Below are positions 14,680-22,014 of a stretch of DNA of 24,491 bases, piece after piece; within the stretch, counting starts at the first letter, position 1, and each line of letters starts with the position of its first letter. Position numbers and translations under genes: made by a program. The notes beneath the pieces were generated by a model, which was given only the letters and a program-made list of their open reading frames with translations, had not been told where the DNA came from and searched no databases. The DNA is from Syntrophopropionicum sp964397525 (GTDB lineage: Bacteria; Bacillota; Desulfotomaculia; Desulfotomaculales; Pelotomaculaceae): positions 1 through 24,491 of the forward strand of contig CAYNIY010000024.1 of the NCBI GenBank assembly GCA_964397525.1. Direction: 5' to 3'.

Positions 14680-15180
14680 CTAGCCTAACAACTCTTCTAC
14701 AGTTTTTCCTCTTAAGCGGGCTACTTCTTCCCTGGTCCTCAGGCTCTTTAAGGCACACATGGTCGCGCGAACCACATTGTTTGCGTTATTTGAACCAAGT
14801 GACTTGGTGAGAATATCCCGTATCCCGGCCAATTCCAGAATCGCCCGCACTGGCCCGCCGGCTATCACACCGGTACCTGGGGCTGCCGGTTTCAGGAGAA
14901 CCTTGCCGGCGCCAAACACACCAGTTACCTCATGGGGAATGGTCGTACCTGTAATGGGGACTTCTATCATAGATTTTTTTGCGTCCTCAATACCTTTACG
15001 GATGGCTTCCGGCACTTCACCGGCCTTACCAAGCCCGGCACCCACATGGCCGCTGCCATCACCGACCACCATCAGAGCTGAAAAGCTAAATCTCCGTCCG
15101 CCTTTGACCACCTTGGCCACACGGTTGATAAAAACTACTTTTTCGGACGTTTCCAGTTTGCTGGCGTCAATTCTTGCCAT
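14680..15180 (-). CDS. rpsE: 30S ribosomal protein S5
   Basis: Small-subunit protein important for decoding fidelity and mRNA unwinding. 166 residues: double-stranded-RNA-binding-like N-terminal domain (about 11-75, with FINRVAKVVKGGRRFSFSAL and VGDGSGHVGAGLGKA), then a ribosomal S5 C-terminal domain with GTGVIAGGPVRAILELAGI. The ATG follows GGAGGG. The order rplR-rpsE-rpmD is standard. Confidence 0.98.
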   Translation of the reverse strand: MARIDASKLETSEKVVFINRVAKVVKGGRRFSFSALMVVGDGSGHVGAGLGKAGEVPEAIRKGIEDAKKSMIEVPITGTTIPHEVTGVFGAGKVLLKPAAPGTGVIAGGPVRAILELAGIRDILTKSLGSNNANNVVRATMCALKSLRTREEVARLRGKTVEELLG

Positions 15181-15222
15181 CTATTTCCCTCCTTTTCGCC
15201 ATATTTCAGTAAAATTCCACAT

Positions 15223-15591
15223 CTAGAATTCGAGCCCTCCGGCACGGGCAGCATCAGCCAGAGCCTTGATCCGGCCGTGATAAACATAACCGGCACGGTC
15301 AAATACAACTTGTTTTATCCCGGCTTCCTCTGCTTTTTTCGCCAGCAGCTGACCTACAGCAATCGCCGCTTCAGTGTTGCATCTTGAAGCCAGCTTTTCT
15401 TTTAATTCAGGCGCCAGGGTTGATGTGGAAACCAGTGTCACCCTTTTTTCGTCATCAATAATCTGTGCATAAATATTTTGCAGGCTGCGGAATACATTTA
15501 GCCTGGGCCGCTCGGCAGTGCCGTTTATTTTTTTGCGAACCCTCAGGCGCCGAATTACCCGCAGCGCCTTTCGGCTGGGCTTTTTCAGCAT
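15223..15591 (-). CDS. rplR: 50S ribosomal protein L18
   Basis: Binds 5S rRNA together with L5. 122 residues starting MLKKPSRKALRVIRRLRVRK, with RPRLNVFRSLQNIYAQIIDD and the terminal FDRAGYVYHGRIKALADAARAGGLEF. The ATG at 15591 gives the conserved start, 11 bases after GGGAG; a GTG four codons upstream overlaps that site and is rejected. The spacer to rplF (88 bp) contains no recognised repeat. Confidence 0.97.
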   Translation of the reverse strand: MLKKPSRKALRVIRRLRVRKKINGTAERPRLNVFRSLQNIYAQIIDDEKRVTLVSTSTLAPELKEKLASRCNTEAAIAVGQLLAKKAEEAGIKQVVFDRAGYVYHGRIKALADAARAGGLEF

Positions 15592-15679
15592 GTAATGATT
15601 CACTCCCTTCAGGCCATAAACATGAACCTTTATGAATCCGAGGATACAAATATCCTATTTTAAAAATTATTTACCGTCC

Positions 15680-16228
15680 CTAACCTTTGCCTTTCGTTCC
15701 GGCCTTGCCGGCCTTGCGCTTAATTTTTTCACCCTCGTATTTAATACCTTTTCCCTTGTAAGGCTCGGGCTCCCGGACCGCACGGACTTTTGCCGCCAGT
15801 GCGCCGACTTTTTCTTTGTCAGCACCTTTGATACTGATCTTGGTAGGTACGGGGACCTCGATTTCCAGGTCTGCATCCGGTTCAATTTCTACCGGGTGAG
15901 AATAACCCACGGCCAGCACCAGCTTGTTACCCTGCTTGGAGGCACGGTATCCAACTCCGACCAATTCCAGGTTTTTCTGAAATCCGGCAGTCACACCAAC
16001 TACCATATTATTGAGAAGGGTGCGGGTTAAACCATGCAGCGACCTGTGCGTTTTATTGTCAGACGGCCGTTCAACAACCAGCTGCCCTTCTTCAAGTTTA
16101 ATAATCATATCCCGATGCAGTTCTCTTTCCAATTGGCCTTTGGGGCCTTTGACCCTGACGGTAAAACCGTCAATCTTGACGTCAACGCCAGGAGGCACCG
16201 GAATGGGCTGCTTACCAATTCTGGACAT
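15680..16228 (-). CDS. rplF: 50S ribosomal protein L6
   Basis: Large-subunit protein near the factor-binding centre. 182 residues made of two similar domains (about 1-80 and 83-170), with MSRIGKQPIPVP at the start and EPYKGKGIKYEGEKIKRKAGK near the end, the usual C-terminal signature. The ATG follows GGGAGG. A short glycine/lysine tail extends past the conserved end. Confidence 0.98.
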   Translation of the reverse strand: MSRIGKQPIPVPPGVDVKIDGFTVRVKGPKGQLERELHRDMIIKLEEGQLVVERPSDNKTHRSLHGLTRTLLNNMVVGVTAGFQKNLELVGVGYRASKQGNKLVLAVGYSHPVEIEPDADLEIEVPVPTKISIKGADKEKVGALAAKVRAVREPEPYKGKGIKYEGEKIKRKAGKAGTKGKG

Positions 16229-16329
16229 CTATTACACCTCCCAATTCAGCCGTCATTCGCCTCTTGCCGGCGTCGGGCTGCTTGTGGAACTTGCTCGACT
16301 GCAAATCCCTTCCTGTAACAAATAACTAT
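16229..16329. other. rpsH-rplF spacer, no clear feature
   Basis: 101 bp without a gene. It contains TTCGCC and TGCCGGCGTCGGGC stretches but no convincing heptad period, hairpin with T-run or promoter. It may be a decayed repeat copy; I cannot show this. Confidence 0.5.
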
Positions 16330-16728
16330 TTACCAAACGTAGCAGATTACCTCGCCACCAAGCCCTTCTTTACGGGCTCTCTTATCAGTCATAATTCCTT
16401 TTGAAGTGGATATTATCGCAATCCCAAGGCCGCCTAAAACCTTTGGCACGTCATCTTTTCTGGCGTAGACTCTTAAGCCCGGCTTTGATATGCGCTTCAA
16501 ACCGGTAATCACACGCCCTTTATTGGCGCCATATTTTAAATAAACCCTGATGATTCCCTGCTTGCCATCATCAATATACTCATATTCTTTGACGAAACCT
16601 TCATCACGCAGGATGGCGGCAATAGCCTTCTTCATCCTGGAAGCAGGAGCCTCAACTTTATCGTGGTAAACCGTGTTGGCGTTGCGGATACGTGTTAAGA
16701 AGTCTGCAATCGGATCGGTCATAACCAT
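16330..16728 (-). CDS. rpsH: 30S ribosomal protein S8
   Basis: Central-domain organiser of the 30S subunit. 132 residues: MVMTDPIADFLTRIRNAN at the start and the conserved STSKGIMTDKRARKEGLGGEVICYVW at the end. The first ATG lies eight bases after GGAGG and is preferred over the ATG two codons later. In some bacteria S8 regulates the spc operon; no matching target is recognised here. Confidence 0.98.
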   Translation of the reverse strand: MVMTDPIADFLTRIRNANTVYHDKVEAPASRMKKAIAAILRDEGFVKEYEYIDDGKQGIIRVYLKYGANKGRVITGLKRISKPGLRVYARKDDVPKVLGGLGIAIISTSKGIMTDKRARKEGLGGEVICYVW

Positions 16729-16840
16729 GCAACTAACCTCCTTCCTTAATACAGAGGCACAAATACCGATACACTTTAACTGGAAATTTTAATTTCTTTC
16801 CAAGTCTTGTCGTAAGGCCTCTTACTGATGGTCCCCTGCT
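16729..16840. other. rpsZ-rpsH spacer with a small AT-rich hairpin
   Basis: 112 bp without a gene. GAAATTttAATTTC (16783-16796) lies inside a looser TGGAAA/TTTCCA pairing (16781-16802), and a GTAAG/CTTAC pairing lies nearer rpsZ. There is no T-run and no heptad repeat. Function unknown. Confidence 0.4.
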
Positions 16841-17026
16841 TTACCAGCTGGCTTTGCGGATTCCCGGAAGTTCACCTGTATAAGCCAGCTCCCGGAAACA
16901 GATCCTGCAGATTCCGAATTTCCTCATGTATGCATGAGGCCTTCCACAAAGTTTACACCTGTTATATGCCCGTACATTAAACTTTGGAGGACGCGCTGCT
17001 TTTAAGATCAATGATTTCTTTGCCAC
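16841..17026 (-). CDS. rpsZ: 30S ribosomal protein S14, type Z (zinc-binding)
   Basis: Small-subunit head protein in its short, 61-residue zinc form: Cys24, Cys27, Cys40 and Cys43 (CKLC...CRIC), with the C-terminal ELAYTGELPGIRKASW signature. GTG at 17026 is chosen because it gives the canonical MAKKS start and lies seven bases after GGAGG. The two ATGs upstream lie one and four bases from GGAGG, too close. It follows rplE by 13 bp. Confidence 0.96.
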   Translation of the reverse strand: MAKKSLILKAARPPKFNVRAYNRCKLCGRPHAYMRKFGICRICFRELAYTGELPGIRKASW

Positions 17027-17039
17027 CATCATCCCTCCT

Positions 17040-17582
17040 TTATGCTGCCTTGAATGGCATGCCCATTAACCTCAACAGTTCCTTGGCTTCTTCATCTGTT
17101 TTTGCTGTGGTTACAAAAATAATATCCATACCACGAATCTTATCAATTTTATCGTAATCTATTTCCGGAAAGATCAGCTGCTCACGCACACCCATGCTGA
17201 AATTGCCGCGCCCGTCAAATGATTTTACTGATATGCCGCGGAAATCTCTAACCCTGGGCAGCGCTATGCTGAAAAGTTTGTCCACGAATTCATACATTCT
17301 TACCCCGCGCAGTGTCACTTTCGCGCCAACAGTCATTCCGGCACGCAGTTTGAATGCGGCAATAGATTTTTTTGCCTTGGTGGTAATCGGTTTTTGACCG
17401 GTGATAATCATCAGGTCATCAACTGCGGCATCTATGATCTTGGAATTCTGTATCGCTTCACCCAAACCCATGTTAACGATCACCTTTTCGATTTTAGGCG
17501 CCTGCATGATATTTTTGTACCCAAACTTTTGCATCAGAGCTGGGACAACATCGTTCCTGTATTTATCTTTAAGCCTGGACAT
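17040..17582 (-). CDS. rplE: 50S ribosomal protein L5
   Basis: Binds 5S rRNA in the central protuberance and contacts P-site tRNA. 180 residues with KIEKVIVNMGLGEA, the ITGQKPITTKAKKSIAAFKLR segment, GVRMYEFVDKLFSIALPRVRDFRG, and a C-terminal GMDIIFVTTAKTDEEAKELL. The ATG is preceded by GGGAGG. It sits 38 bp after rplX. Confidence 0.98.
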   Translation of the reverse strand: MSRLKDKYRNDVVPALMQKFGYKNIMQAPKIEKVIVNMGLGEAIQNSKIIDAAVDDLMIITGQKPITTKAKKSIAAFKLRAGMTVGAKVTLRGVRMYEFVDKLFSIALPRVRDFRGISVKSFDGRGNFSMGVREQLIFPEIDYDKIDKIRGMDIIFVTTAKTDEEAKELLRLMGMPFKAA

Positions 17583-17620
17583 TTTACTACCTCCCTTCTC
17601 GGAAGTTGTTTATCTGCTAC

Positions 17621-17956
17621 TTATAAGGACTCGCCGCATTTCTTGCAGATGCGTATCTTTTCACCGTTATCAAGGATCTTCTTGCTGATCCTGGTTGGTT
17701 TATTGCATTTACTGCAGAAAAGCATAACATTTGAACTATGGATGGGGGCTTCCTTCTGCATGATGCCTCCCTGCGGCAGCTTTTGAGTGGGCCTGGTGTG
17801 CCGCTTGACTACGTTAACGCCCTCGACAACCACCCTGCTTTTGTCAGGAACCACCATGAGCACTTTCCCTTTTTTACCGGCATTTTTACCGGCTATCACC
17901 AGTGCCGTGTCTCCTTTGCGGACGTGGACTTTCTTATCAGCTTTTTGTTCAGCCAT
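17621..17956 (-). CDS. rplX: 50S ribosomal protein L24, zinc-ribbon form
   Basis: Early-assembly large-subunit protein near the tunnel exit. 111 residues: an N-terminal KOW barrel (about 10-45, KGDTALVIAGKNAGKKGKVL) and a C-terminal zinc ribbon with Cys81, Cys84, Cys104 and Cys107 (CSKC...CKKC), the C+ version of L24. The ATG at 17956 follows GGAGG by ten bases. The reading frame stays open for 23 more codons upstream, but those codons are repeat DNA (heptad copy 4) and are not conserved, so they are excluded. Confidence 0.97.
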   Translation of the reverse strand: MAEQKADKKVHVRKGDTALVIAGKNAGKKGKVLMVVPDKSRVVVEGVNVVKRHTRPTQKLPQGGIMQKEAPIHSSNVMLFCSKCNKPTRISKKILDNGEKIRICKKCGESL

Positions 17957-17976
17957 GTGTTGTTCACCTCCAAATT

Positions 17977-18089
17977 GAGTCGTGGTCTGTGTGCCATTGG
18001 ACGTGGGGCTTTTTGGAACCTGCACTGTGCTGCCGGTTCTTCCTGCTCTAATTTCTCACGCCTAGTTGCTCACTTCTCGCTTCTCATAG
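17977..18089. repeat. Heptad inverted element, copy 4 (rplN-rplX spacer)
   Basis: The left arm reads GAGTCGT GGTCTGT GTGCCAT TGGACGT GGGG. The right arm reads TCTCACG CCTAGTT GCTCACT TCTCGCT TCTCATA and runs into the end of rplN: the rplN TGA stop (18086-18084) is the TGA of a repeat word, minus-strand TGAGAAG CGAGAAG TGAGCAA. Confidence 0.7.
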
Positions 18090-18452
18090 TACTTCAGGCG
18101 CCAGAGAGACTATTTTCATAAAATCCCGGTCTCTCAGCTCCCGCGCAACCGGCCCAAAGATACGGGTACCACGCGGGCTCTGGTCATCCTTGATGACCAC
18201 TGCGGCATTTTCGTCAAATTTGATATAAGTGCCATCCGGGCGGCGGACTTCTTTTTTAGTGCGGACCACAACAGCCCTTACAACTTCGCCTTTTTTTACA
18301 ACACTGCCTGGTGTGGATTCCTTCACGGAACAAATGATAACATCACCCACACTGGCATAGCGGCGCATTCCTCCGCCCAGCACACGTATGCACATCAGCC
18401 TGCGTGCTCCGGTGTTATCTGCTACGGTTAGCATAGACTGAACTTGAATCAC
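18084..18452 (-). CDS. rplN: 50S ribosomal protein L14
   Basis: Large-subunit protein forming an intersubunit bridge. 122 residues: MIQVQSMLTVADNTGARRLMCIRVLGG, the basic RRPDGTYIKFDENAAVVI loop, and GTRIFGPVARELRDRDFMKIVSLAPEVL at the end. The start is GTG (18452-18450), eight bases after GGAGG. First gene of the spc group. Its stop codon coincides with the edge of heptad element copy 4. Confidence 0.98.
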   Translation of the reverse strand: MIQVQSMLTVADNTGARRLMCIRVLGGGMRRYASVGDVIICSVKESTPGSVVKKGEVVRAVVVRTKKEVRRPDGTYIKFDENAAVVIKDDQSPRGTRIFGPVARELRDRDFMKIVSLAPEVL

Positions 18453-18493
18453 AACTACTACCTCCTTACTGACAAAGTGGGAGGTGGGACAAT

Positions 18494-18622
18494 TGGGTCG
18501 TGGGTCGTGAGTCGTTGGACGTGGGTATCAGGGTATTCCTCTTCAGTCTTGTAGAACCCTTGAGGCTATCCTTATATTCTCACGTCTCATATCTCACGTC
18601 TCATATGTCTCACATCTCACGC
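18494..18622. repeat. Heptad inverted element, copy 5 (rpsQ-rplN spacer)
   Basis: The left arm reads GGGTCGT GGGTCGT GAGTCGT TGGACGT GGG. The right arm reads TCTCACG TCTCATA TCTCACG TCTCATA, then TCTCACA TCTCACG. The 50-bp centre (about 18527-18578) is clearly related to the centre of copy 7. The right arm ends about two bases before the rpsQ stop (18626-18624). The best-preserved copy in the window. Confidence 0.85.
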
Positions 18623-18623
18623 C

Positions 18624-18887
18624 TTATATTTGTTCCGCTCTTTCAAGGATCTCGATTATCCGCCACCGCTTTTCTTTAGAGAGGGGCCTGGTTTCCATCA
18701 TTCTCACTTTGTCACCAATACGACAGGAATTTTCTTCGTCATGTGCTTTAAATTTCTTAGTGCGACGAATGGTGCGCTGGTACAGGGGGTGCCTGACCAG
18801 GGATTCAACGGCCACAACCACGGTCTTATCCATTTTATCACTGACAATTTTGCCGCTAAGCACCTTGCGCATGCCTTGCTCTTCCAT
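18624..18887 (-). CDS. rpsQ: 30S ribosomal protein S17
   Basis: OB-fold small-subunit protein binding the 5' domain of 16S rRNA. 87 residues with RKVLSGKIVSDKMDKTVVVAVE, HPLYQRTIRRTKKFKAHDE, and the DKVRMMETRPLSKEKRWRI motif. The ATG follows a G-rich site (GGGGGG) by seven bases. It lies 14 bp after rpmC; 171 bp of repeat-filled spacer separate it from rplN. Confidence 0.98.
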   Translation of the reverse strand: MEEQGMRKVLSGKIVSDKMDKTVVVAVESLVRHPLYQRTIRRTKKFKAHDEENSCRIGDKVRMMETRPLSKEKRWRIIEILERAEQI

Positions 18888-18901
18888 TTCATTACCCCCC
18901 T

Positions 18902-19105
18902 TTACGCCCGCTGGATCCCCAACTCGCGCTCACGAATTATAGTTTTTACCCGCGCTATCTTGCGGCGGACTTCTTGTAACTTCATCGGATTATCCAGCTG
19001 CCCAGTAGCCATCTGGAATCTCAATTTAAAGAGCTCGTCTTTTGAGTCGGTCAGCTTTTTGCCTAGCTCGGCATCGGTCAATTCCCGAAGCTCTTTAACC
19101 TTCAT
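18902..19105 (-). CDS. rpmC: 50S ribosomal protein L29
   Basis: A small helical protein at the tunnel exit, where trigger factor and SRP dock. 67 residues: MKVKELRELTDAELGKKL, then LFKLRFQMATGQLDNPMKLQEVRRKIARVKTI, typical of the family. The ATG at 19105 overlaps the end of rplP by 11 bases and uses a GAGG inside rplP, so translation is coupled. A longer open frame upstream lies inside rplP and is excluded. Confidence 0.97.
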   Translation of the reverse strand: MKVKELRELTDAELGKKLTDSKDELFKLRFQMATGQLDNPMKLQEVRRKIARVKTIIRERELGIQRA

Positions 19106-19526
19106 TGACCTCACCCACTTCCCCGCGTTTAACAAACTTGGTTCTAATCGGCAGCTTATGTGATGCCAATCGCAAGGCTTCACGTGCAACTTCTTCAGAA
19201 ATACCTGCCAGTTCAAACATTATCCGACCCGGCTTTACCACCGCCACCCAAAATTCCGGTGTGCCTTTACCGGAGCCCATGCGGGTTTCCGCTGGTTTTG
19301 CAGTAACAGGTTTGTCCGGGAAGATCCTGATCCATACTTTCCCGCCTCTTTTAATGTGACGCGTCATGGCGATACGGGCCGCTTCAATCTGCCTGTTGGT
19401 TATCCAAGCCGGTTCAAGCGCCTCAAGCCCAAATTCACCAAAACTAATTTCCTTGCCGCCCTTGGCCTTGCCGGTCATCCGGCCGCGGTGCTGCTTGCGG
19501 TGTTTAACCCTTTTCGGTATAAGCAT
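19095..19526 (-). CDS. rplP: 50S ribosomal protein L16
   Basis: Large-subunit protein at the A-site tRNA elbow. 143 residues: MLIPKRVKHRKQHRGRM, ALEPAWITNRQIEAARIAMTR, GSGKGTPEFWVAVVKPGRIMFE, all diagnostic, then a short GEVGEVNEG tail that overlaps the start of rpmC. The ATG follows GGAGG. It lies six bases after rpsC. Confidence 0.98.
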   Translation of the reverse strand: MLIPKRVKHRKQHRGRMTGKAKGGKEISFGEFGLEALEPAWITNRQIEAARIAMTRHIKRGGKVWIRIFPDKPVTAKPAETRMGSGKGTPEFWVAVVKPGRIMFELAGISEEVAREALRLASHKLPIRTKFVKRGEVGEVNEG

Positions 19527-19532
19527 GTTAGC

Positions 19533-20228
19533 TTATTCGCCTCCTTCACCGGGAGCAACATTCCCTGCCCTGACCGGGGCTTTTACGGGAATCTTGGCTG
19601 CCGGTAAAACTTCTCCTTTATAAATCCAAACTTTTATTCCTATTTTCCCATAAGTCGTGTTGGCCTCAGCAAAACCATAGTCAATATCCGCGCGCAGGGT
19701 ATGTAGAGGCACCTTGCCTTCACTGTACCACTCGCTGCGGGCAATTTCAGCCCCAGCCAGCCGTCCGCCGGCTGCAATTTTAATACCCTTGGCTCCCATT
19801 TTCATGGAGCGCGATACTACTTGTTTCATGGCCCGCCGGAATGCAATCCGCTTAACAAGCTGGGCGGCTACATTTTCGGCTACAAGCTGAGCATCCAGTT
19901 CAGGTACTTTGATCTCGACTATGTTTACGTTAACCTGTTTAGAGGTCATGCTTTCCAGCTGTTTGCGCAGGTTTTCCACTTCCACGCCGCCTCTGCCGAT
20001 CACTATGCCCGGCTTGGCAGTATGGATTGAAACCTTAACCCGGTTGGCTGCCCGCTCGATCTGAACGCGGGAAATGCCTGCCACGAAAAGCTTTTTCTTG
20101 ATATACCTGCGTATTTTAATATCCTCGTGCAGCAGGGTGGAGTAATTTCTTTTATCAGCAAACCACTTGCCCTGCCAATCTTTGATTATCCCGATCCGGA
20201 GGCCTATGGGATTAACTTTTTGCCCCAC
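19533..20228 (-). CDS. rpsC: 30S ribosomal protein S3
   Basis: Forms part of the mRNA entry site and helicase centre. 231 residues: an N-terminal KH domain (about 38-107, with IVIGRGGVEVENLRKQLE) and a C-terminal S3 domain (ARSEWYSEGKVPLHTLRADIDYG). The start is GTG (20228-20226), giving MGQKVNPIGLRIG, 11 bases after GGAGG. It follows rplV by six bases. The tail after residue 210 is short and glycine-rich. Confidence 0.98.
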   Translation of the reverse strand: MGQKVNPIGLRIGIIKDWQGKWFADKRNYSTLLHEDIKIRRYIKKKLFVAGISRVQIERAANRVKVSIHTAKPGIVIGRGGVEVENLRKQLESMTSKQVNVNIVEIKVPELDAQLVAENVAAQLVKRIAFRRAMKQVVSRSMKMGAKGIKIAAGGRLAGAEIARSEWYSEGKVPLHTLRADIDYGFAEANTTYGKIGIKVWIYKGEVLPAAKIPVKAPVRAGNVAPGEGGE

Positions 20229-20234
20229 TTAGAT

Positions 20235-20576
20235 TTATCCCTCCTTTTTATCGCCTACCATAATGGTTATATGGCTTGTGCGCTTCCGCATTATATCCGC
20301 TCTGCCCTGCGCCCGGGGTTGGAATCGTTTTAAAGTTGGGCCCTGGTCAACAAAGCAGGATGTTACGAACAGTTCGTCTTTTTCCATTTGCAGATTGTTT
20401 TCTGCATTCGCCGCGGCAGACTTAACTACTTTGGTTACTACTTCCGAAGCCCTTTTGGGTGTGTATCTCAAAATAGCCAGGGCCTCATTTACTTTTTTAC
20501 CCCGGATGAGATCCACCACCTGGCGAACCTTGCGCGGGGATATTCTTACATACTTAACTATGGCCTTAGCTTCCAC
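20235..20576 (-). CDS. rplV: 50S ribosomal protein L22
   Basis: Lines the exit tunnel with its long beta hairpin. 113 residues: AIVKYVRISPRKVRQVVDLIRGK at the start, KSAAANAENN in the middle, and QGPTLKRFQPRAQGRADIMRKRTSHI in the hairpin. The start is GTG (20576-20574), eight bases after GGAGG. 256 bp of repeat DNA separate it from rpsS, an unusually large spacer for this operon. Confidence 0.98.
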   Translation of the reverse strand: MEAKAIVKYVRISPRKVRQVVDLIRGKKVNEALAILRYTPKRASEVVTKVVKSAAANAENNLQMEKDELFVTSCFVDQGPTLKRFQPRAQGRADIMRKRTSHITIMVGDKKEG

Positions 20577-20595
20577 CGGTATTACCTCCCATTTT

Positions 20596-20835
20596 GGTGG
20601 TGGGTCGCGGAGCGTTGACGTGGTTTTTTTAGTCGTGTGTCATGAGTTCGTGTCGTGAGTGTTCCGGGTTTTCCTTTGTAGGGCAGGCTTTATCCCGCCA
20701 AAGATGTGCGGTTGAAGCCGCACCTACAGTCTACCCTTGTTCTCGCGTCTCGTTTTTCACAACTATCGGCTGCTTATCCACGTGTTACTTCTCACGTCTC
20801 ACTTCCCAATTATCACGTCATATTTCTTGCGTCTA
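20596..20835. repeat. Heptad inverted element, copy 6, enlarged by a nested hairpin repeat
   Basis: The left part (20596-20660) contains GGTGGTG GGTCGCG GAGCGTT, then TAGTCGTG and TGTCGTGAGTG words. The right part (20740-20835) contains TCTCGCG TCTCGTT TTTCACA and later TCTCACG TCTCACT TCCCAAT TATCACG, reaching the rpsS stop (20835-20833). A TGTAGG-type hairpin repeat (20677-20728) sits in the centre. It fills nearly the whole rpsS-rplV spacer. Confidence 0.7.
20677..20728. repeat. TGTAGG/CCTACA double-hairpin repeat, copy 2
   Basis: Begins TGTAGGGC and ends GCACCTACA. Inside are a GGCAGGCTTTATCCCGCC hairpin-like half and the GTGCGGTTGAAGCCGCAC hairpin. It has the same structure as 23809-23863. 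It lies inside heptad element copy 6. Confidence 0.85.
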
Positions 20836-21117
20836 TTTCAGCGATGTAGACCTTTCGGTATGATGTCCGTGACCTCTGAATAGCCTGGTGGGCGCAAATT
20901 CCCCCAGTTTATGCCCGACCATATCCTCAGTGATATAAACAGGAACATGCTTTCTGCCTTCATGCACTGCAACTGTATGGCCTACCATCTGTGGAAAGAT
21001 TGTTGAAGCCCTTGACCAGGTTTTAATTACTCTCTTCTCTCCGGTATCATTCATCTTTTCTATTTTTTCGAGAAGCTTTTGCTCACAGAACGGACCTTTT
21101 TTTAATGAGCGACCCAA
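20833..21117 (-). CDS. rpsS: 30S ribosomal protein S19
   Basis: Head protein forming a complex with S13. 94 residues: MGRSLKKGPFCEQKLLEKIE, then RVIKTWSRASTIFPQMVGHTVAVHEGRKHVPVYI and GEFAPTRLFRGH, all typical. The start is TTG (21117-21115), seven bases after GGAGG. It follows rplB by 46 bp. Its stop codon touches heptad element copy 6. Confidence 0.98.
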   Translation of the reverse strand: MGRSLKKGPFCEQKLLEKIEKMNDTGEKRVIKTWSRASTIFPQMVGHTVAVHEGRKHVPVYITEDMVGHKLGEFAPTRLFRGHGHHTERSTSLK

Positions 21118-21163
21118 TACGCAACCTCCCTTCTCAGCCAGCTGAAGTCTTACGCCTGACGTC

Positions 21164-21988
21164 TTACTTGGTTCTCCTCTTAATAATCATTTTATCGCTG
21201 GCCTTTCTCTTTCTGGTCCTGGCGCCCAAAGCTGGTTTGCCCCAGGGCGTTACAGGATTGCGGCCGATAGGTGAACGCCCTTCACCACCGCCATGAGGGT
21301 GATCAACCGGGTTCATCACAACACCTCTGACTGTGGGGCGAATACCCAGCCAGCGCGAACGACCGGCTTTGCCCACTGTAATGTTTTCATGCTCCACATT
21401 CCCAACCTGACCGATTGTGGCGCGGCATTCCTGTAATACCAGGCGCATTTCGCCGGATGGCATTCTTATGGTCGCATATTTGCCTTCTTTAGCCATTAAT
21501 TGGGCTGAGCCGCCTGCTGAGCGGACCATTTTAGCGCCGCCCTTGGGATACAGTTCTATATTATGAACAACTGTGCCCAGCGGAATGTTTTTAAGCGGCA
21601 GGCAGTTGCCTACCTTGATATCTGATTCCGGGCCGGAAACCACAGTTTGCCCCACGGTCAGGCCAACAGGAGCTATAATATAACGTTTTTCCCCATCTGC
21701 ATAATTAAGCAGCGCAATACGGGATGAGCGGTTGGGATCATATTCAATGCTGGCAACCTTTGCCGGTATACCGTCTTTATCACGCCTGAAATCAATTACC
21801 CGGTACATCCTTTTGTGCCCGCCACCGCGGTGTCTTACCGTCAACCTGCCCTGGACATTTCTTCCCCCGGTCTTTTTTATAGGTTCGACAAGTGATTTTT
21901 CCGGCTCTGTCTTTGTGATTTCTGCAAAGTCTGATACGGTCACAAAACGACGGCCAGGTGAAGTTGGCTTAAACTTTTTTATGGCCAC
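21164..21988 (-). CDS. rplB: 50S ribosomal protein L2
   Basis: One of the most conserved large-subunit proteins, needed for subunit joining and close to the peptidyl transferase centre. 274 residues: FKPTSPGRRFVTVSDF, the OB-like and SH3-like domains (about 60-200), and the C-terminal PVDHPHGGGEGRSPIGRNPVTPWGKP with the conserved histidine. The start is GTG (21988-21986), nine bases after GGAGG. It lies 26 bp after rplW. Confidence 0.98.
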   Translation of the reverse strand: MAIKKFKPTSPGRRFVTVSDFAEITKTEPEKSLVEPIKKTGGRNVQGRLTVRHRGGGHKRMYRVIDFRRDKDGIPAKVASIEYDPNRSSRIALLNYADGEKRYIIAPVGLTVGQTVVSGPESDIKVGNCLPLKNIPLGTVVHNIELYPKGGAKMVRSAGGSAQLMAKEGKYATIRMPSGEMRLVLQECRATIGQVGNVEHENITVGKAGRSRWLGIRPTVRGVVMNPVDHPHGGGEGRSPIGRNPVTPWGKPALGARTRKRKASDKMIIKRRTK

Positions 21989-22014
21989 AGGGATTTACCT
22001 CCTTCATCTCCGGC

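Noticed and set aside
17957..18025. N-terminal extension of L24
   Set aside because: The extra 23 codons are translated repeat DNA, and the conserved start with GGAGG is at 17956.
18494..18622. CRISPR array
   Set aside because: The repeats are 7 bp, degenerate and inverted in two arms, without spacers of regular length, and no cas gene is present.
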